Assembly: GCF_048771995.1 (NCBI RefSeq)
Contig: NC_133043.1
Span: forward strand, 7,024,501 to 7,088,500
Origin: Taeniopygia guttata
Taxonomy: Eukaryota > Chordata > Aves > Passeriformes > Estrildidae
Length of the DNA stretch: 64,000 nt
Direction: 5' to 3'
Part shown: positions 1 to 11,700 of the stretch, piece after piece
Position numbering within the stretch: the first letter of the stretch is position 1
How the letters are laid out: every line of letters starts with the position of its first letter
Notes under the pieces: model-generated
Seen by the model: the letters and a program-made list of their open reading frames with translations, nothing else
What the model was told of the DNA's origin: nothing
Databases searched by the model: none
Made by a program: the position numbers and the translations under genes

Positions 1-3000
1 TGTCCTGTGTTTGAAAGTGCTGCTTGGGCAAGTCCCACTGCTGCTGCAGATGCATTTGCAGCACTGCACTGGTGAGGATCAGTGTCAGCTAGGCAGCAGG
101 GCACAGGGAGAACTGTTCTGCCAGGAGTGGAGCCTAAATTAAAATGTTTTTCACTTCCCTCAGTGTATATCACTTGCAGATTATCTAAGGAGTCTCTAAG
201 TCCTGACTGTCACATAGTTGACTGAACAACTCTCTAATTTATAGGATGATCTTTAACATCCCCTAGTTTGGTTGTTAGCAAACGTTAGCTTTACGAAGGA
301 ATTGTAATTTATTAACATTGAGGCTCTTGAGATTATTTTTTTTAACAGAAATGAACAAGTCAGCACCAGTTCAAGTGTACAGACCTTTGGCTGATTCATA
401 ACCAGACATGGCATGAAGGAACACATCTTTCTTGTGCTCTGCTGGGCTGCAGAAGTGAATATGTGTCTTTTGACTTCAGTCAGGACCTCTCTCTGCCACA
501 AGAAACTCACTGTACCATGAGGAAGAAAATTCTTAGTGCCAAAGGATATACAGCTCTGAAAATAACTTTTTGTGACAAAGAAATAGATCTAAAGTAGTAT
601 CTGTTCCTTTTAAATATATATGGACATTTTGTTTTCAAAATTGTCATACTGGGATTTTTTTCCATCCCTTTGCACCAGGATTGGCTGTTTGAGAGACTGT
701 AAGAAACAGAGCAGCATTTTTAAAATTAGGCCCTTCAAAACTAAGCCCTTTCAATATTAACTCTCCTTGCTGGTCTGAGACTTGTTTTAGTAATCTGCAA
801 GACATGAGGAATAAGAATAAATGGCAAACATTAAGGCTTTCCTTTTTCAGTCACAAAATTGGAACTTCTGCTGCTAAACTTGTCAGTGTATAAAGTTTCA
901 TATTTTAAAATTTCATATTTAGAATTTCATTATTTTGCAGGGTCTTGTGTGAATTTGGGGTCTGGCAATATTAGGCAGGTCCCAGACTTCCCTTGATCAT
1001 AAAGTGTAGATGAAACTGCTGTTGGAATAAAATCCCAGCACTGGTTCTGTGTTCTTTGTTTGCATGTGCATTTCTTGGTTTGAAGGTCAGCTTTGCTGCA
1101 CTTATTTTCAGCTTACAAGGTGATTTGTTCTTCATACAAGTAATTTTTTATACAAAGGCAGTAGGAAAGGTCACAATTACTTCTGTGTGTTTCTGGAAGA
1201 AACTAATCTGTGGGGCAAAAATGAATTCTGTACACTGGAGAGTGCAATGTGACTCTTTAATCTCAAACTCAGTGTATTCTCACTTGGTGTTTCTGGAAGT
1301 GCAAAATATTTGATTTGAAGCTATATTTGGGAATTTCCCCCCATACAGACAGTCTCATCTTTCTCTTTATTCAATCCACATCCTCCAGATTCAGTCTAGA
1401 TCATGATAATCTGCCAATTCCAGCTTTAGTTTTGCTCCAATCATTAAAAAACTGGCGCACATCTTGATGTTAAATCAGTATCAGCTGAAAGCTGAGAATA
1501 ATTTCTAAAAAATCCACAGAAGTGGCTGTCAGTCCTGGTGAGGAACAAATGGAGGCAGCAATAGCAGCTGCAGTAAGCACCAGTCATGCAGAGGACAGCA
1601 GTTCTTGCTGATTTGCAAAACTCATCACAAATTGTGCCAGGGACTGGTGAGGTGATTGCAAAGAGTGGCAGGAAAGGGAGGATCTGTTGCAGTTGTGTCA
1701 AAAAGGCAGAAAATCATTATTTCTCAGTAGAACTTGCTTTTGGTTTTGTTACCTGTGGACAAATAATTTCTTCCAGTCAGATTTTGTATTCTGATGGTGT
1801 TTGATGCCAGGTTAATGATGGCATTAAATGAAACACTATTTAAACTGGCAATGGAGCAGTAAGTAGCTGGGAGTGCAGGTGTTATTTGTGGTGTTTTTGT
1901 GAGGGACTTGTGATAAATCCACTGCCTCGTGGAGGGGTGGCAGTGGTCACCTCACATTTCCTGCAGCACTGGGAGGAGTGCTGGGGGAAGACTTGTCCTG
2001 TGTTAGTGCTGCACAGAGAATTGTGAAGCATTGCCATATTCAGAATTGGCCTCTGAGGCTTTCCCCTGCCATGAAAATTTGTTTATAAATGACCACATGT
2101 CCTGTTTGTGCCTTTATCTAATGCATCTGCAGCCTGATATTTCATAAATTTGAGTTGATACTGGTCAAGAAAATATGCAGGAAAGCTGAAGGCAGAAAGC
2201 AGTGGAAAAATGAGCTTCAAGGAGTTACTCATGAAATTCAGGTAATGTAACAGATGAAATAAAACAAAATACCAAAGTAACTGTAGGTTCAGCTCTGTGG
2301 TTCAGCAGTGAGAGTTGATTTCTTGGTTCCTAAGCTGTGTGTGAATGTCACAGGCCACAGATGCTCTGATGAAGCCTCATTAAGGGCAGTTTTTGGAATA
2401 ACTGAGCAACAGGGTTTACCCTTGTGCTTTTTCTTCAGTGATTTACTAAATGTAAGGATGAATTCCTTCTTATCAGAAGTCTAAATCCCAGAACTTGGGC
2501 ATCCAAGTGATTTGACCAGAGCTCTGCTGGACATGCCATGTTTGGCAAGGTCAGGAAAAGTCAGACAAATGATGCTGAGGTTGTTTAATTAAAGTTGCAA
2601 CACTTTGTTCTTAGTGAGAACTTTTTGTAGGAGTCAAATTCCGAGCCCTGGTGCAGCTGCTGTGGCAGGGGGAACAGAACAGACCTGGCAGCACTGGCTG
2701 CAGAACTGGAAAATATCCCTGCCCTTCTCTTGGCTCCAGGGAGGAGAGACGGAGCCAAAAGGCCTTGGGGACACTCATAATTGATATGGAGAGAGCAAAT
2801 ATTCAGTTTTCACTTCTAAATACTCCCCAGGGTTGGCACACCTTCAGACAGAGTGGAAGGTGCTGTGATTTTGAGCAACCAACTGTGCTGGTAGGACAGA
2901 AGCAGGCAAGAATTATAAAAATCCAGCAGTTGATATGTAAAACTGTTCATGTACTTTTAGCAGGAAATAAGTTCATTAATTTTCTTTAAAAACTGTAATC

Positions 3001-3239
3001 TGGAAGATTTCCAGGCCATTCTAAATTTAAAGTAGAAGCAACTACTTTTTTTTTGAGGGTATTAATACTACAAATTACAAACTGGCTGTGGGAGACATCA
3101 GTATATGAAGCAGTGATTTTATTGATAACAGTAAGAAATTTCTGTCTACTAACTAAATATGGGATAAGTTTGTAACTAGGATTTGATACCCATTGCAGAT
3201 AGTTTTTTGTTTGGGGTTTTATTTTTAGGCCCTGAGGCT

Positions 3240-3390
3240 TAAAAATAAACTTTTATTTAAAATATAATTTAATTTTATTTATTTAAAATAAATTTATTTA
3301 AAAATTTATAATTTAAAAAATATTAATTTGTTTTATTTTTTATTTATTTTAAAAATATTTAATTCATTTTTTTAAAAATGTAATTGAATT
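3240..3390. repeat. AT-rich low-complexity tract
   Basis: A run of about 150 bases made almost only of A and T, built from degenerate variants of ATTTAAAAT and TTTATTTA. It lies within the OGFOD3 intron. It looks like simple-sequence drift and no function is inferred. Confidence 0.8.
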
Positions 3391-3930
3391 GTATTCTTCT
3401 GTGCTTGACATAAATGTAGCAAAATGGTTCAGAGAAGCTTGTGCCCTCTCTTCTGGGGTGTTTTCTTTACCTCAGATCAGGGCACTTGCAGACATTGTCA
3501 ATCCAAGTTCCTTTTCTGGGATTTGCTTCAGCACTTAAATTCTCCCAATTCAACATTTTTAAATAAGTAATTGAATTAGTTAACTAAGTTTTGTTGTGTG
3601 CTTGCAGAAAACATTATTATCAGCCTATTTACCTAATGATATGATGGGGTTTCTTGGACACTCTACATGAGAATGGATTGGTGATTAATCCTAAGCAGAT
3701 GCCGAGGATGAGAAGACAACTGTTGTGCATTTTCCCTGGCAGCGCTCCTGTCTGGCTGTCACTCAGCAGCTGAGATGCAGCTTTTCCTTCTTTCCTGAGG
3801 AACATTTAGAGCTGATAAATGCTAGGCAGAGAGTGGAAGCTGTCAGTGCATGACATGAAAGAAGCTGAATAGATCTGTGGTACCAAATAAATTGTTCCCG
3901 CTTCCCTTTAACCAGACAGAGGAGTTGATT

Positions 3931-4275
3931 CACAGAATTCCCAGAATGACCAGGTAGGAAGAGACATTCAGGATCATCGAGTCCAACCCAGCCCAAACAT
4001 CTCAACTCAACCCTGGCACCCAGTGCCACATCCAGTCTGGTTTAAACACACCCAGGGATGGTGACTCCACCACCTCCCCGGGCAGCCATTCCAGAACTTT
4101 ATCACCTTTCTGTAAAAAACTTTTTCCTAATATCCAACCTGTATTTCCCTTGGTGCAGCTTGAGGCTGTGTCCTCTTGTTCTGTCAGTTCCTGGAGAAAG
4201 AGCCCAACCCCACCTGAGCACAGCCACCTTTCAGGAGCTGCAGAGAGTGATGAAGTCACCCCTTATCTTCTGTCA
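3931..4275 (-). mobile_element. CR1 LINE 3' fragment
   Basis: Read on the minus strand, this carries the familiar end of avian CR1 non-LTR retrotransposons. There is a region matching 'leader of a fragment that asks for a comparison at the start of a gene' in no way; what is seen is the conserved stretch about lead-in CTTGGTGCAGC, the lag phrase CCTAATATCCAACCT on the plus strand, and the terminal part ATCATCGAGTCCAACCC near 3975. The 3' end of the element is at about 3931. It is 5'-truncated, as most CR1 copies are, and keeps only the end of ORF2 and the 3' UTR, so it is inactive. Confidence 0.9.
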
Positions 4276-4781
4276 CCCAAATTCTTCCCAAGTGAGAAAA
4301 AAGCATCTTTGAAAACTGACTATAGCCTTGTTCAGTCACCCATAGACCCCAGCTGATGATATGAAGCAGGTTGATGCCATATATATGAAGATATATTTAT
4401 TAAAGAAAGAACTTAATAGACATTCAGTACAGCCAAAAAAAATCAATTTAACTGGCTTAACACACTGAACCTTGTCTAGCTGTGAATTACTACTACTTCT
4501 AGTCAGAGATCAAACAAAACAGCTTGAAAGTCAGTTTAAGGCAAAGCTTTGGGTGAGCACGTGAGGGACCAATAATAATGTACTTTTAATGAAGTTGAAA
4601 TACAGTTTAAAAGGGAAAAAGAAAATCGTGACACGGGGGTTTTGTATGGAATCCTTGAGGGCAGCACTGTTCATTGCAACACTCGTAGGACAGGAGCATG
4701 TTGCCTTCATTTAGCCTTTCATCCAGAAAAGCAGGGCAGTGAGAAAAGATTGATAAATAATTCTTAACTTGCTGCACTTGT

Positions 4782-4975
4782 TGTTGTGAACATGTGGAAA
4801 TGTGTTATGGAGATTTGTTTACCAAAGGGTGGTTTCTCAATTAGCCAGTGGTGATGGGGTTTTGATTGGAGGACCAATCAAGTCTACTTGTGACTGTCTA
4901 TAAAAGCAATGAATTTCTTAATAAAGCTAGAGATTGATCAGCCTGGTGTGAATCAATGCTAAATACTACCTGGCT
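4782..4975 (+). mobile_element. Solo LTR of an endogenous retrovirus in the last intron of OGFOD3
   Basis: The stretch begins with TGTTGTGAAC at 4782. It contains a CCAAT box (4874-4878), a TATA box TATAAAAG (4899-4906) and a polyadenylation signal AATAAA (4920-4925), in the order U3-R expected of an LTR on the + strand. It resembles short passerine LTRs. No viral coding sequence is attached, so it is a solo LTR left by recombination. The right border is uncertain, and no clear target-site duplication was found. It ends about 190 bp before the OGFOD3 splice acceptor and has the same orientation as the gene. Confidence 0.7.
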
Positions 4976-5145
4976 CTGGGCTCTGCTGCTATGATAGATT
5001 CCATCTCCAGCTTTGTGGCACGAGGGATTATGTGTGTTTTAAAGAGTGAAAAGCTGTCAGAGGGCAGTGGGAGCTTGGGGCAGTTTGTTTGTGATCCCCT
5101 GTGGGGGCAGAGCTGCAGCTGGTGCCAAACTCCACCGATGGGTGA

Positions 5146-5162
5146 AACTTTTGTCTTTGCAG
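5146..5162 (+). promoter_or_regulatory. OGFOD3: Splice acceptor of the OGFOD3 terminal exon
   Basis: A short pyrimidine tract (CTTTTGTCTTTGC) leads into AG at 5161-5162. The acceptor is placed here because the conserved GRVSFFTSG protein sequence begins directly after it and the residues upstream of it in the same frame resemble no protein. The exon starts in phase so that the first Gly codon is split, with one base supplied by the preceding exon. Confidence 0.8.
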
Positions 5163-5353
5163 GCCGGGTGTCGTTCTTCACCTCGGGCTCGGAGAACCTG
5201 CACCGGGTGGAGCGGGTGCGGTGGGGCACTCGCTTCGCCATCACCATCTCCTTCACCTGCGACCCGCAGCACGGCATCGCCGACCCGCAGCTCTCCTGGG
5301 GGGACAGGAGCCCTGCAGGAGGAGAGGAGCCGGGCAGAAAGCTGCCCTTGTAA
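5163..5353 (+). CDS. OGFOD3: OGFOD3, terminal coding exon (2-oxoglutarate/Fe(II) dioxygenase domain, C-terminus)
   Basis: The exon encodes the last 63 residues of a prolyl-4-hydroxylase-type 2-oxoglutarate and iron-dependent oxygenase, a predicted membrane-associated protein whose substrate is, to my knowledge, not established. Seen here: the strand GRVSFF, then SENLHRV with the histidine (exon residue 14) that would be the distal iron ligand, then RWGTRFAITISFT, whose arginine (residue 24) fits the basic residue that binds the carboxylate of 2-oxoglutarate. The HxD part of the iron site must lie in exons left of the window. The stop is TAA at 5351-5353. The GC-rich coding sequence contrasts sharply with the AT-rich intron. 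The tail after FTCDP (residues 36-63) is Pro/Gly/Glu-rich and looks less constrained. The name rests on the GRV..F..SGSENLHRV signature and on the convergent UTS2R neighbour, as in mammals. Another OGFOD-like protein is a less likely alternative. Confidence 0.85.
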
Positions 5354-5515
5354 CCTGCCATGCAGCTGGAACTGCCCAGCTGTGAGAATACACGGTCACA
5401 CGCTCTGTTCTCACAGCCCTTCTGCCATAAACATTGCCAGTGGTGGCTTAAGGACCAATCCTAAGTTTGATGCGTTCTGAAAATGTTTGTCTTCATGTGC
5501 CAAAGAGACTGCAAA
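5354..5515 (+). other. OGFOD3: Start of the OGFOD3 3' UTR
   Basis: This is non-coding sequence directly after the OGFOD3 stop. No strong AATAAA is present before the minisatellite; a weak CATAAA lies at 5426-5431. Further signals are ATTAAA at 6061-6066 and AATAAA at 6267-6272. If one of those is used, the minisatellite at 5516-5755 is transcribed as part of the 3' UTR. The true cleavage site cannot be fixed from sequence alone. Confidence 0.5.
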
Positions 5516-5755
5516 GAAGAGAGGATGGGCTCCACAAAGAAGAGAAGATGGACTCCACAAAGAAATGAGAATGGGCTCCACAAAGAAGAGAATGGGTTCC
5601 ACAGAGAAGGGAGGATGGGCTCCACAAAGAAGAGAAGATGGGCTCCACAAAGAAATGAGAATGGGCTCCACAAAAAAGAGAATGGGCTCCACAAAGAAGA
5701 GAGAATGGACTCCATAAAGAGAGGATGGGCTCCACAAAGAAGAGAAAGTGGGCTC
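5516..5755 (+). repeat. 23-bp minisatellite with a 4-unit (90-bp) higher-order repeat
   Basis: Eleven purine-rich units contain the core ATGGGCTCCACAAA. Unit lengths are 23, 23, 23, 21, then 23, 23, 23, 21, then 23, 20 and a partial unit. Units 1-4 (5516-5605) correspond one for one to units 5-8 (5606-5695), including the 21-bp fourth unit, so the array grew by duplication of a 90-bp block. It stays open in several frames on both strands because the unit lacks stops, but none resembles a protein. Confidence 0.95.
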
Positions 5756-8700
5756 TTCATTTTTCAATTTTTTTCTAAAAGTTCTTCAGTTGGAAAGATA
5801 CAAACGATCTTTTGGGCCAGGCCTTGATCTGCCTCCCCAGGCTGCTGTTACCTGTTCCATTCTTTAGTCTCTTCAGTTGCTGATGCGGTGTAGAAAGTCT
5901 GACCTAAGTGAATTGAGCCCAAGTTAATTGAGACCTGAGTTAATTGAATGTTACTCTCTAGAACACACCTTCTCTTGAGAGGGATGGATTCTCTAAATGT
6001 GGGATCAGTGAGGAATACACCTGGGATTTCAACTTTTTAAAAAAAATTTAATTACTACTGATTAAACTTTCAGGAAGTCTCTCAATAGCTATTTTTTCAC
6101 TTCCCTTTTCCAGTTTAGTATGAAGACCTTTTCTGTTAATGAGGACTCTGAATGTTAAATTGCAGGGACTTCCAAGAGGAGCTGTGTGCAAACACATGCA
6201 TAATCTTGCCAAATACTTCTGGGTTTTTACTGCAGTCAAAGATTTCTGTGGGTCAGGAGGCTGATAAATAAATGGTAGAAAAACCTAATTTTCTTTTCTT
6301 AATCAAATTCTGAAATAACCATGTTGATGTGGTTTATTACCTGGATGTATAATTTCTGTAAAATACTGAAAATCTGGGAATGTGCTTTGATTTTTTTGTT
6401 TTATTTTATACATACAGTTTGGCCCTTACAATGTACCCTTTTATGGCAACAAAAGGTACTGGGGGGAATTACACTGAAGATCAATATAAAGAGGACTTGT
6501 GAGGGCTCTCATTGGGCACACCAGCAAGATTAGTCCTCTGTAATTTCATTTCTTTGAACTCTAGGTGGACTTCTTGGCATTTCTCATGGATAATTTTCAT
6601 TATAGAAGCAGTTGTAGAATCGTTATGGCTTTTACTTCCTTGTAAGTCAACTGAAGGTTTAGGAAGATACATTTATGTGGAGATTTTCCTGAATATGTAT
6701 CATCCACCTGAAATATTCTGCACTCCATCTCAATTTCAAGTCCAGAAATGTTTACAGTTTTAATTTGGATTTACAGCAGAAATTCAGCCTTCATTTCTTC
6801 TAACAGCTGGGTGCTTTAGGAGGTTGTAGCATCTAATCATGTGCACATTAAAATAAATTAGCTGGAAAGGCATTGATGATGACTGTGCTGCCAAGGAAAT
6901 CTGGTTTTGTTTCTTCAATTGCATTTCTCAGTATTGAATTGCTCCTTCACAGCTTTTCTTCCCCCAGTAAAGGAAGATGGTATTGTTTTTAATGTAAGAG
7001 TTCCTGGTGTTCCTTCTCCATCCACATATCCTTCCACAGTGTTTGCAGGGGATTTGGTTCTCTAACCTGCCCTTTGGAGAGCTCTGTGCAATATTTTTGT
7101 CTTGTCTAAATTCTAGGGGTAAAACCAGGAAATGGTGCTGGAGGTCAGAGCTATATGAGTGGGGAGGAATAAATACAACCAATCTACCTTCTCCAAGCAA
7201 AAACAAATATAAAAATAAATAAAATAAAAATAAACTTAAATTTTAAACATTCTAAAAATAAAACAAAATCCCAACTCTGTTGTGAGTCTTTTGTGGAAAT
7301 CCAAGCAAACATTCCAGGAGCAGCAGAAGAGTTATTTCCTTTCTGAACCACAGGTGGCTTTGGCACGCATGGATTGTCTCAGCCTGGGAAAATCTTTATT
7401 AATAGGCATTAAATTAATTTTTTATTAATCTTTATTACTAGGATCCTTTAGTAGAAGGATTTCTAACTCAATTTTTGAGAATTTTTATTCCTCAGCATTT
7501 GTTTTTTCCCAAATACTTCTATTTTTCTTCTAGCAGAGGCATTGTCCATGTTTAGCTCAATTATTTCACAAATATTACTTTCCATCTTGCCTGTTTTCCT
7601 GTAAAGCTGAAATAATTACAAGGTAGGGATCAGTGTTTCCTATTTTTGAGCATTCTCGTCTTTCCTGGTACCTCCTGGATAACAAGTAGGGAATTTTGAA
7701 ACAGATACCAGAGAGAGTGAGTCAGACTTGGGATCACAACAAGAGCTGCCTTGCTTGAATAATTCTTCCTCTGGAATCAATAAAGCAGCCTGGAAGTACC
7801 ACCTGCTTTATTTTTGTAGTATTTACATGCACCTAATTAAAAATATCTTGGTTTACTGCTGAATAATCCTGAGGCTGTCCAAGGAACCCATAGTGGGTGA
7901 ATGCACGAGCTGCCAGGTCAGATTGATTGTTCACAGTGAGCTGCACTGAAACCTCCCCCTTTTTTGAAGGAAATATTCTATTTATGGGGCTAAGCTGAGA
8001 TTTATGGAGTGTTCATGTTCTGTGTTTCTGGGAATTTCTTGTAATAGTCCTCCAGTGTCCAAAAAAGCTCATTTTAGACATGGATACCCTTCCTATTCTT
8101 TTGTTAACAAGCCACAGCACCCCCTCCACCCCCCAAAAAAGCAGCAGCTGAGTTCCTGAGCCATGATTTTTCTATTCAGACACCTTGAGGTTTGTCTCTT
8201 TCTTGTTCCTCAGTTTATACAATTCTTTTAAGCTGTTTGTGTAGATGCCTGAACACTTTGCTGCTGACTCCACAGGAAAAAAAAAAAATCTTACTGTTTT
8301 CTTTTGAGAAGGTCTCTGGGTGGATTCCTACCTTGGAGGTGACCTCCTCAGCATATTAATTTATCAGCCAGACCATTAAATCTTGTGGGAATAAACAAAG
8401 GCAGCTCCTGATGGAGTCGTTCTGCATGTCTTGGCTCAGGGTGGTGGTTCCTTCCATTCCCTCTAGCAGGGAATTGTGTTTATTTCTGATTTATGTTCCT
8501 GAAGAGCAGACATGTTCTGGGAGTCCTCCCTGCATAATGGGGCTTTAATTTCGTTCACTGAATAATGTTATGAAAACAAGGCCACCTTTTACCAGGTGAT
8601 TCAAAACTTAAAAGGCTGCTGTGAAATGAAACAAACTCTGAGCCCATTTAGTCCTCACACTTCTCAACACAAAAGAAATGAGAGAAGTGATCTTGGATTA

Positions 8701-11700
8701 TTTCTGCTTTGCTAAGGGCCAAAAATGTGTGTTTTCTTGGTTTCTTTTTAATAAAGGAAAATAGGAATTAATTTAAGAGTCATTCCTTTCCACAGGGATG
8801 AATATGATCAAAATAAACTTTGACTAGCAGGGAAAAAGCAATATTACAGAAGTCAGCCAAGCAGAGGAGGAAGTCAAATTTAAGATGGTTTTAGGCAGAG
8901 AGCAGCTAGGGGAGATTTCTCCCACACTGACGTGTCTGTGTCACTTTGAAGTGACATTTTCTCCTCCTCCTCACTCTGCTTGATTGTTTCATTAGATCAG
9001 ACAACTGGAAACTGAGAGCTTTCAGGCAGCAAAGCTCTTCCTGTTCAAACCTTGTATAAAATTTTGAATAGGACCTCTTAATAACCATTTGTTTTAAATA
9101 TTTATCCTGTCCATTCTCTGTTTGAATTAATAATCAACAATGAATATGCTAAAATAAGTTAAGTGATGCTGTATCCACCTGTTTTAAAAATGATGAATTA
9201 TGCTTTCTCCTGCATTTATCTTGTGTATCAATCAAATGGGCATTTTTTAAGTGATGGTGTCCTCCACACATAGCTTGTGTCTGTTGCACCTTTTCTGGAA
9301 CTGGACAGAATTTAGACTTGTAAATAAGAAATAATCCAAGAAGAAAATTAAAACTGAATTAATAAATGTACAGAAAGTTTTCATTTGGGATAAAAAAAAA
9401 AAAGGGGTGTGAAATATTTGTGGATTTTGGAGCTGTAAGCAAAAAACAGAAAAAAAGGAAAAAATAATTAATTTATTAATCCTTTAGTGGGACTCTAGGG
9501 AATCTGCAGCTGCTCCTCAGTACCTGGAAATCCAGACCTCTCCCTGCCCATTTTCCCTTTCTAGGCACACATTTTGATGGAGATCTTGATCCCTTCAGAC
9601 CATGAGCAGGAAAAATCTCCTTTCTCTGCCTCAGCAGCAGCACAAGACTGTGGATTTTTTGGAAAGGCTGTGCCCACCTGGAGCAGTGTCCAGCTGCCAG
9701 CAACTTGAGATTTCTTGTTTTTTAATGCTTTTAGCACCTCCAGATGAGCATGAGTCAGTGAATTCCAGCGTGCTGCAAAAATGATCACCCTCAATGCAAG
9801 TTAAACACGTTTTGACTCTGTTTCTAATTTTTTACTTAAGGCTTTGGAGCAGACTGCTAAAACTTGTCCTCTTCCTAATCATTCTCCTTAAATGAAATAC
9901 TTCAGCCATAAAGCATGCACAAAAGGGCAGTAATCAAAAACCTTTCCTTAGCTGAGTTGTACAGGAAGATATTTCTGAGATGTCTAAATTAAGGATTCTG
10001 TCCTCTGGTCAGGCCAGATTTGTGATTTGCAGGATCTGGGCAAGGCAGAAGTGAAGATGTTTGGTGGCCCAGCTCCCCTGGAGTGGGAGGTGTAATGATT
10101 CTGTAATTTTGGTGCACTGATAAAGGTTTCTATGTTTAATTTACAAACACGACAGGGTCATTAAGAGCTGCCAGGGCCTCTTGTTAGACCATATGACAGA
10201 ACAAAAAACCAGAAATCTCTGAGCCTTAATGCCTTGTTTATAATGAACGAAACTGAGTGAATGAGTCAGTGCATCAATTAACTTGAAAAGCAGATATCAC
10301 TGTCTGCCTGTCCCCTGACAAGGTTAGTGACCCCTGGTTTTATTTCCTTCTGGCTGTGGATGGATGTGGGGCTGGGAGAAAGTTCAGTCCCTGCCTGCTC
10401 TCGACATTCACAGTTCCTCCCACAAGCTGCTGAGGGCTTGTTTGTACTGCAGAGGAGACAAAGGATATTCTAAAGCTTCTAAATTCATAAGAACTCAGTT
10501 CTCTAAGAGCAACACCTGCTTGCTGAATGCATTCTGAGTAGTCCAGCTGCACCAGACTGTATCACTGAGGAGACACGGATTTTCCAGTTGTGCCCATGGC
10601 CCTGGAAGAGGAGGACAGCACATCTGAACCAGCTTTAGTCATGGAGCATGCCAGGGGTTCATGTTTGCATCAGTGTGACAAGTAAAATCTGTCTCTAAAT
10701 TAACAGCCTTGAAACGGAAAAATTATTAATTTGTTGGGAAGAACACAGGTGTGGAAGGAATGCTTGGCTTAATGAGTTTATCTAATCTCAGTCTCTTTCA
10801 TAAGTACGAGCCTGACTGTAAATACTGAAGTTCTTTTTAGAGATAATAGCCAAGAATGCTTCCTAACCACAGGAGGATTTACCACTCCTAAACCGCTAAA
10901 AAACTGAAACTAATCAGAAATATGAAAACTCCATAAAACTGAACATTTTGCACCATGGGTGTGTTGGAGCTGGGAGCTCCCTCTGGGCACGGGCTGGAGC
11001 CAATCCTTGGCAAGAATATGTGCACCAAACCCTTTGTATTTCTGCAAAATACCTTTCAGCTTGCTGTTGTGATCCTTGAGGTTTTCCAGGGCTTTCTCCT
11101 CCCTGTGGACTGTGCTGTGCACATCTGGGAGCAGGGGAAGGTTCCTGCCAGGGAGGTGCCAGCCCTGCAGAACCCGCTGTGTACCCAGGGAGCTCCTGGA
11201 GACAGCTCCTCTAAACACTGGGGATGGAGTTCATCCTCAGGGCCAGGGCTCCATCAATTTGTCCAGTTTATGTTGGGGATGTGCAGTAAAACCGGTGCTT
11301 ACAAGAATTCTGACTGCACCCACCCCAGATGAGGAGACCACCCCAGGAGGAGGCTGGGGTTTGGTGGGGGCTGGAGGGTTTGCTCTGGCTCTCAGTCCCA
11401 AAGGCAGGGAGCAGCTGGGATGGGCAGGACACATCTGGACACTCCAAGGAGGTGGTGATGGATGGAAAGTCCCCCTGGGGGGGTTGGGAGAGGATTTTTG
11501 GGTTCCAGGTGATGGGAAGGGTGGGAGCTCCTGCTGCTGAAGAGGTGCTGGGAAGGAGCAAATGCTAAATCTGGAGGGCATGGAGTGCTGAATGGCAAAG
11601 TGTGACATCCCAAATGACAGGGATTGAAATCACATGGGTGCACAGGATGGGGAAAGGGAAAAGGAGCTGCCGTTCCAGGGACTTGAGCAGAGTTTGAAAT

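Larger units (their letters stand above)
1..5162 (+). other. OGFOD3: OGFOD3 last intron (partial), non-coding
   Basis: This stretch runs from the window edge to the splice acceptor of the OGFOD3 terminal exon. I looked for an upstream exon encoding the middle of the dioxygenase domain (HxD iron motif) and found none, so the last intron is inferred to be at least 5.1 kb and the rest of the gene lies to the left of the window. Contents are an AT-rich low-complexity tract, a CR1 fragment and a solo LTR, each listed separately. The remainder is unique-looking, moderately AT-rich sequence in which I recognise nothing. Confidence 0.6.

Noticed and set aside
5411..5767. Repetitive open frames on both strands (for example minus-strand SLWSPSSL repeats).
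   Set aside because: They are translations of the stop-free 23-bp minisatellite in several frames, so no frame is favoured.
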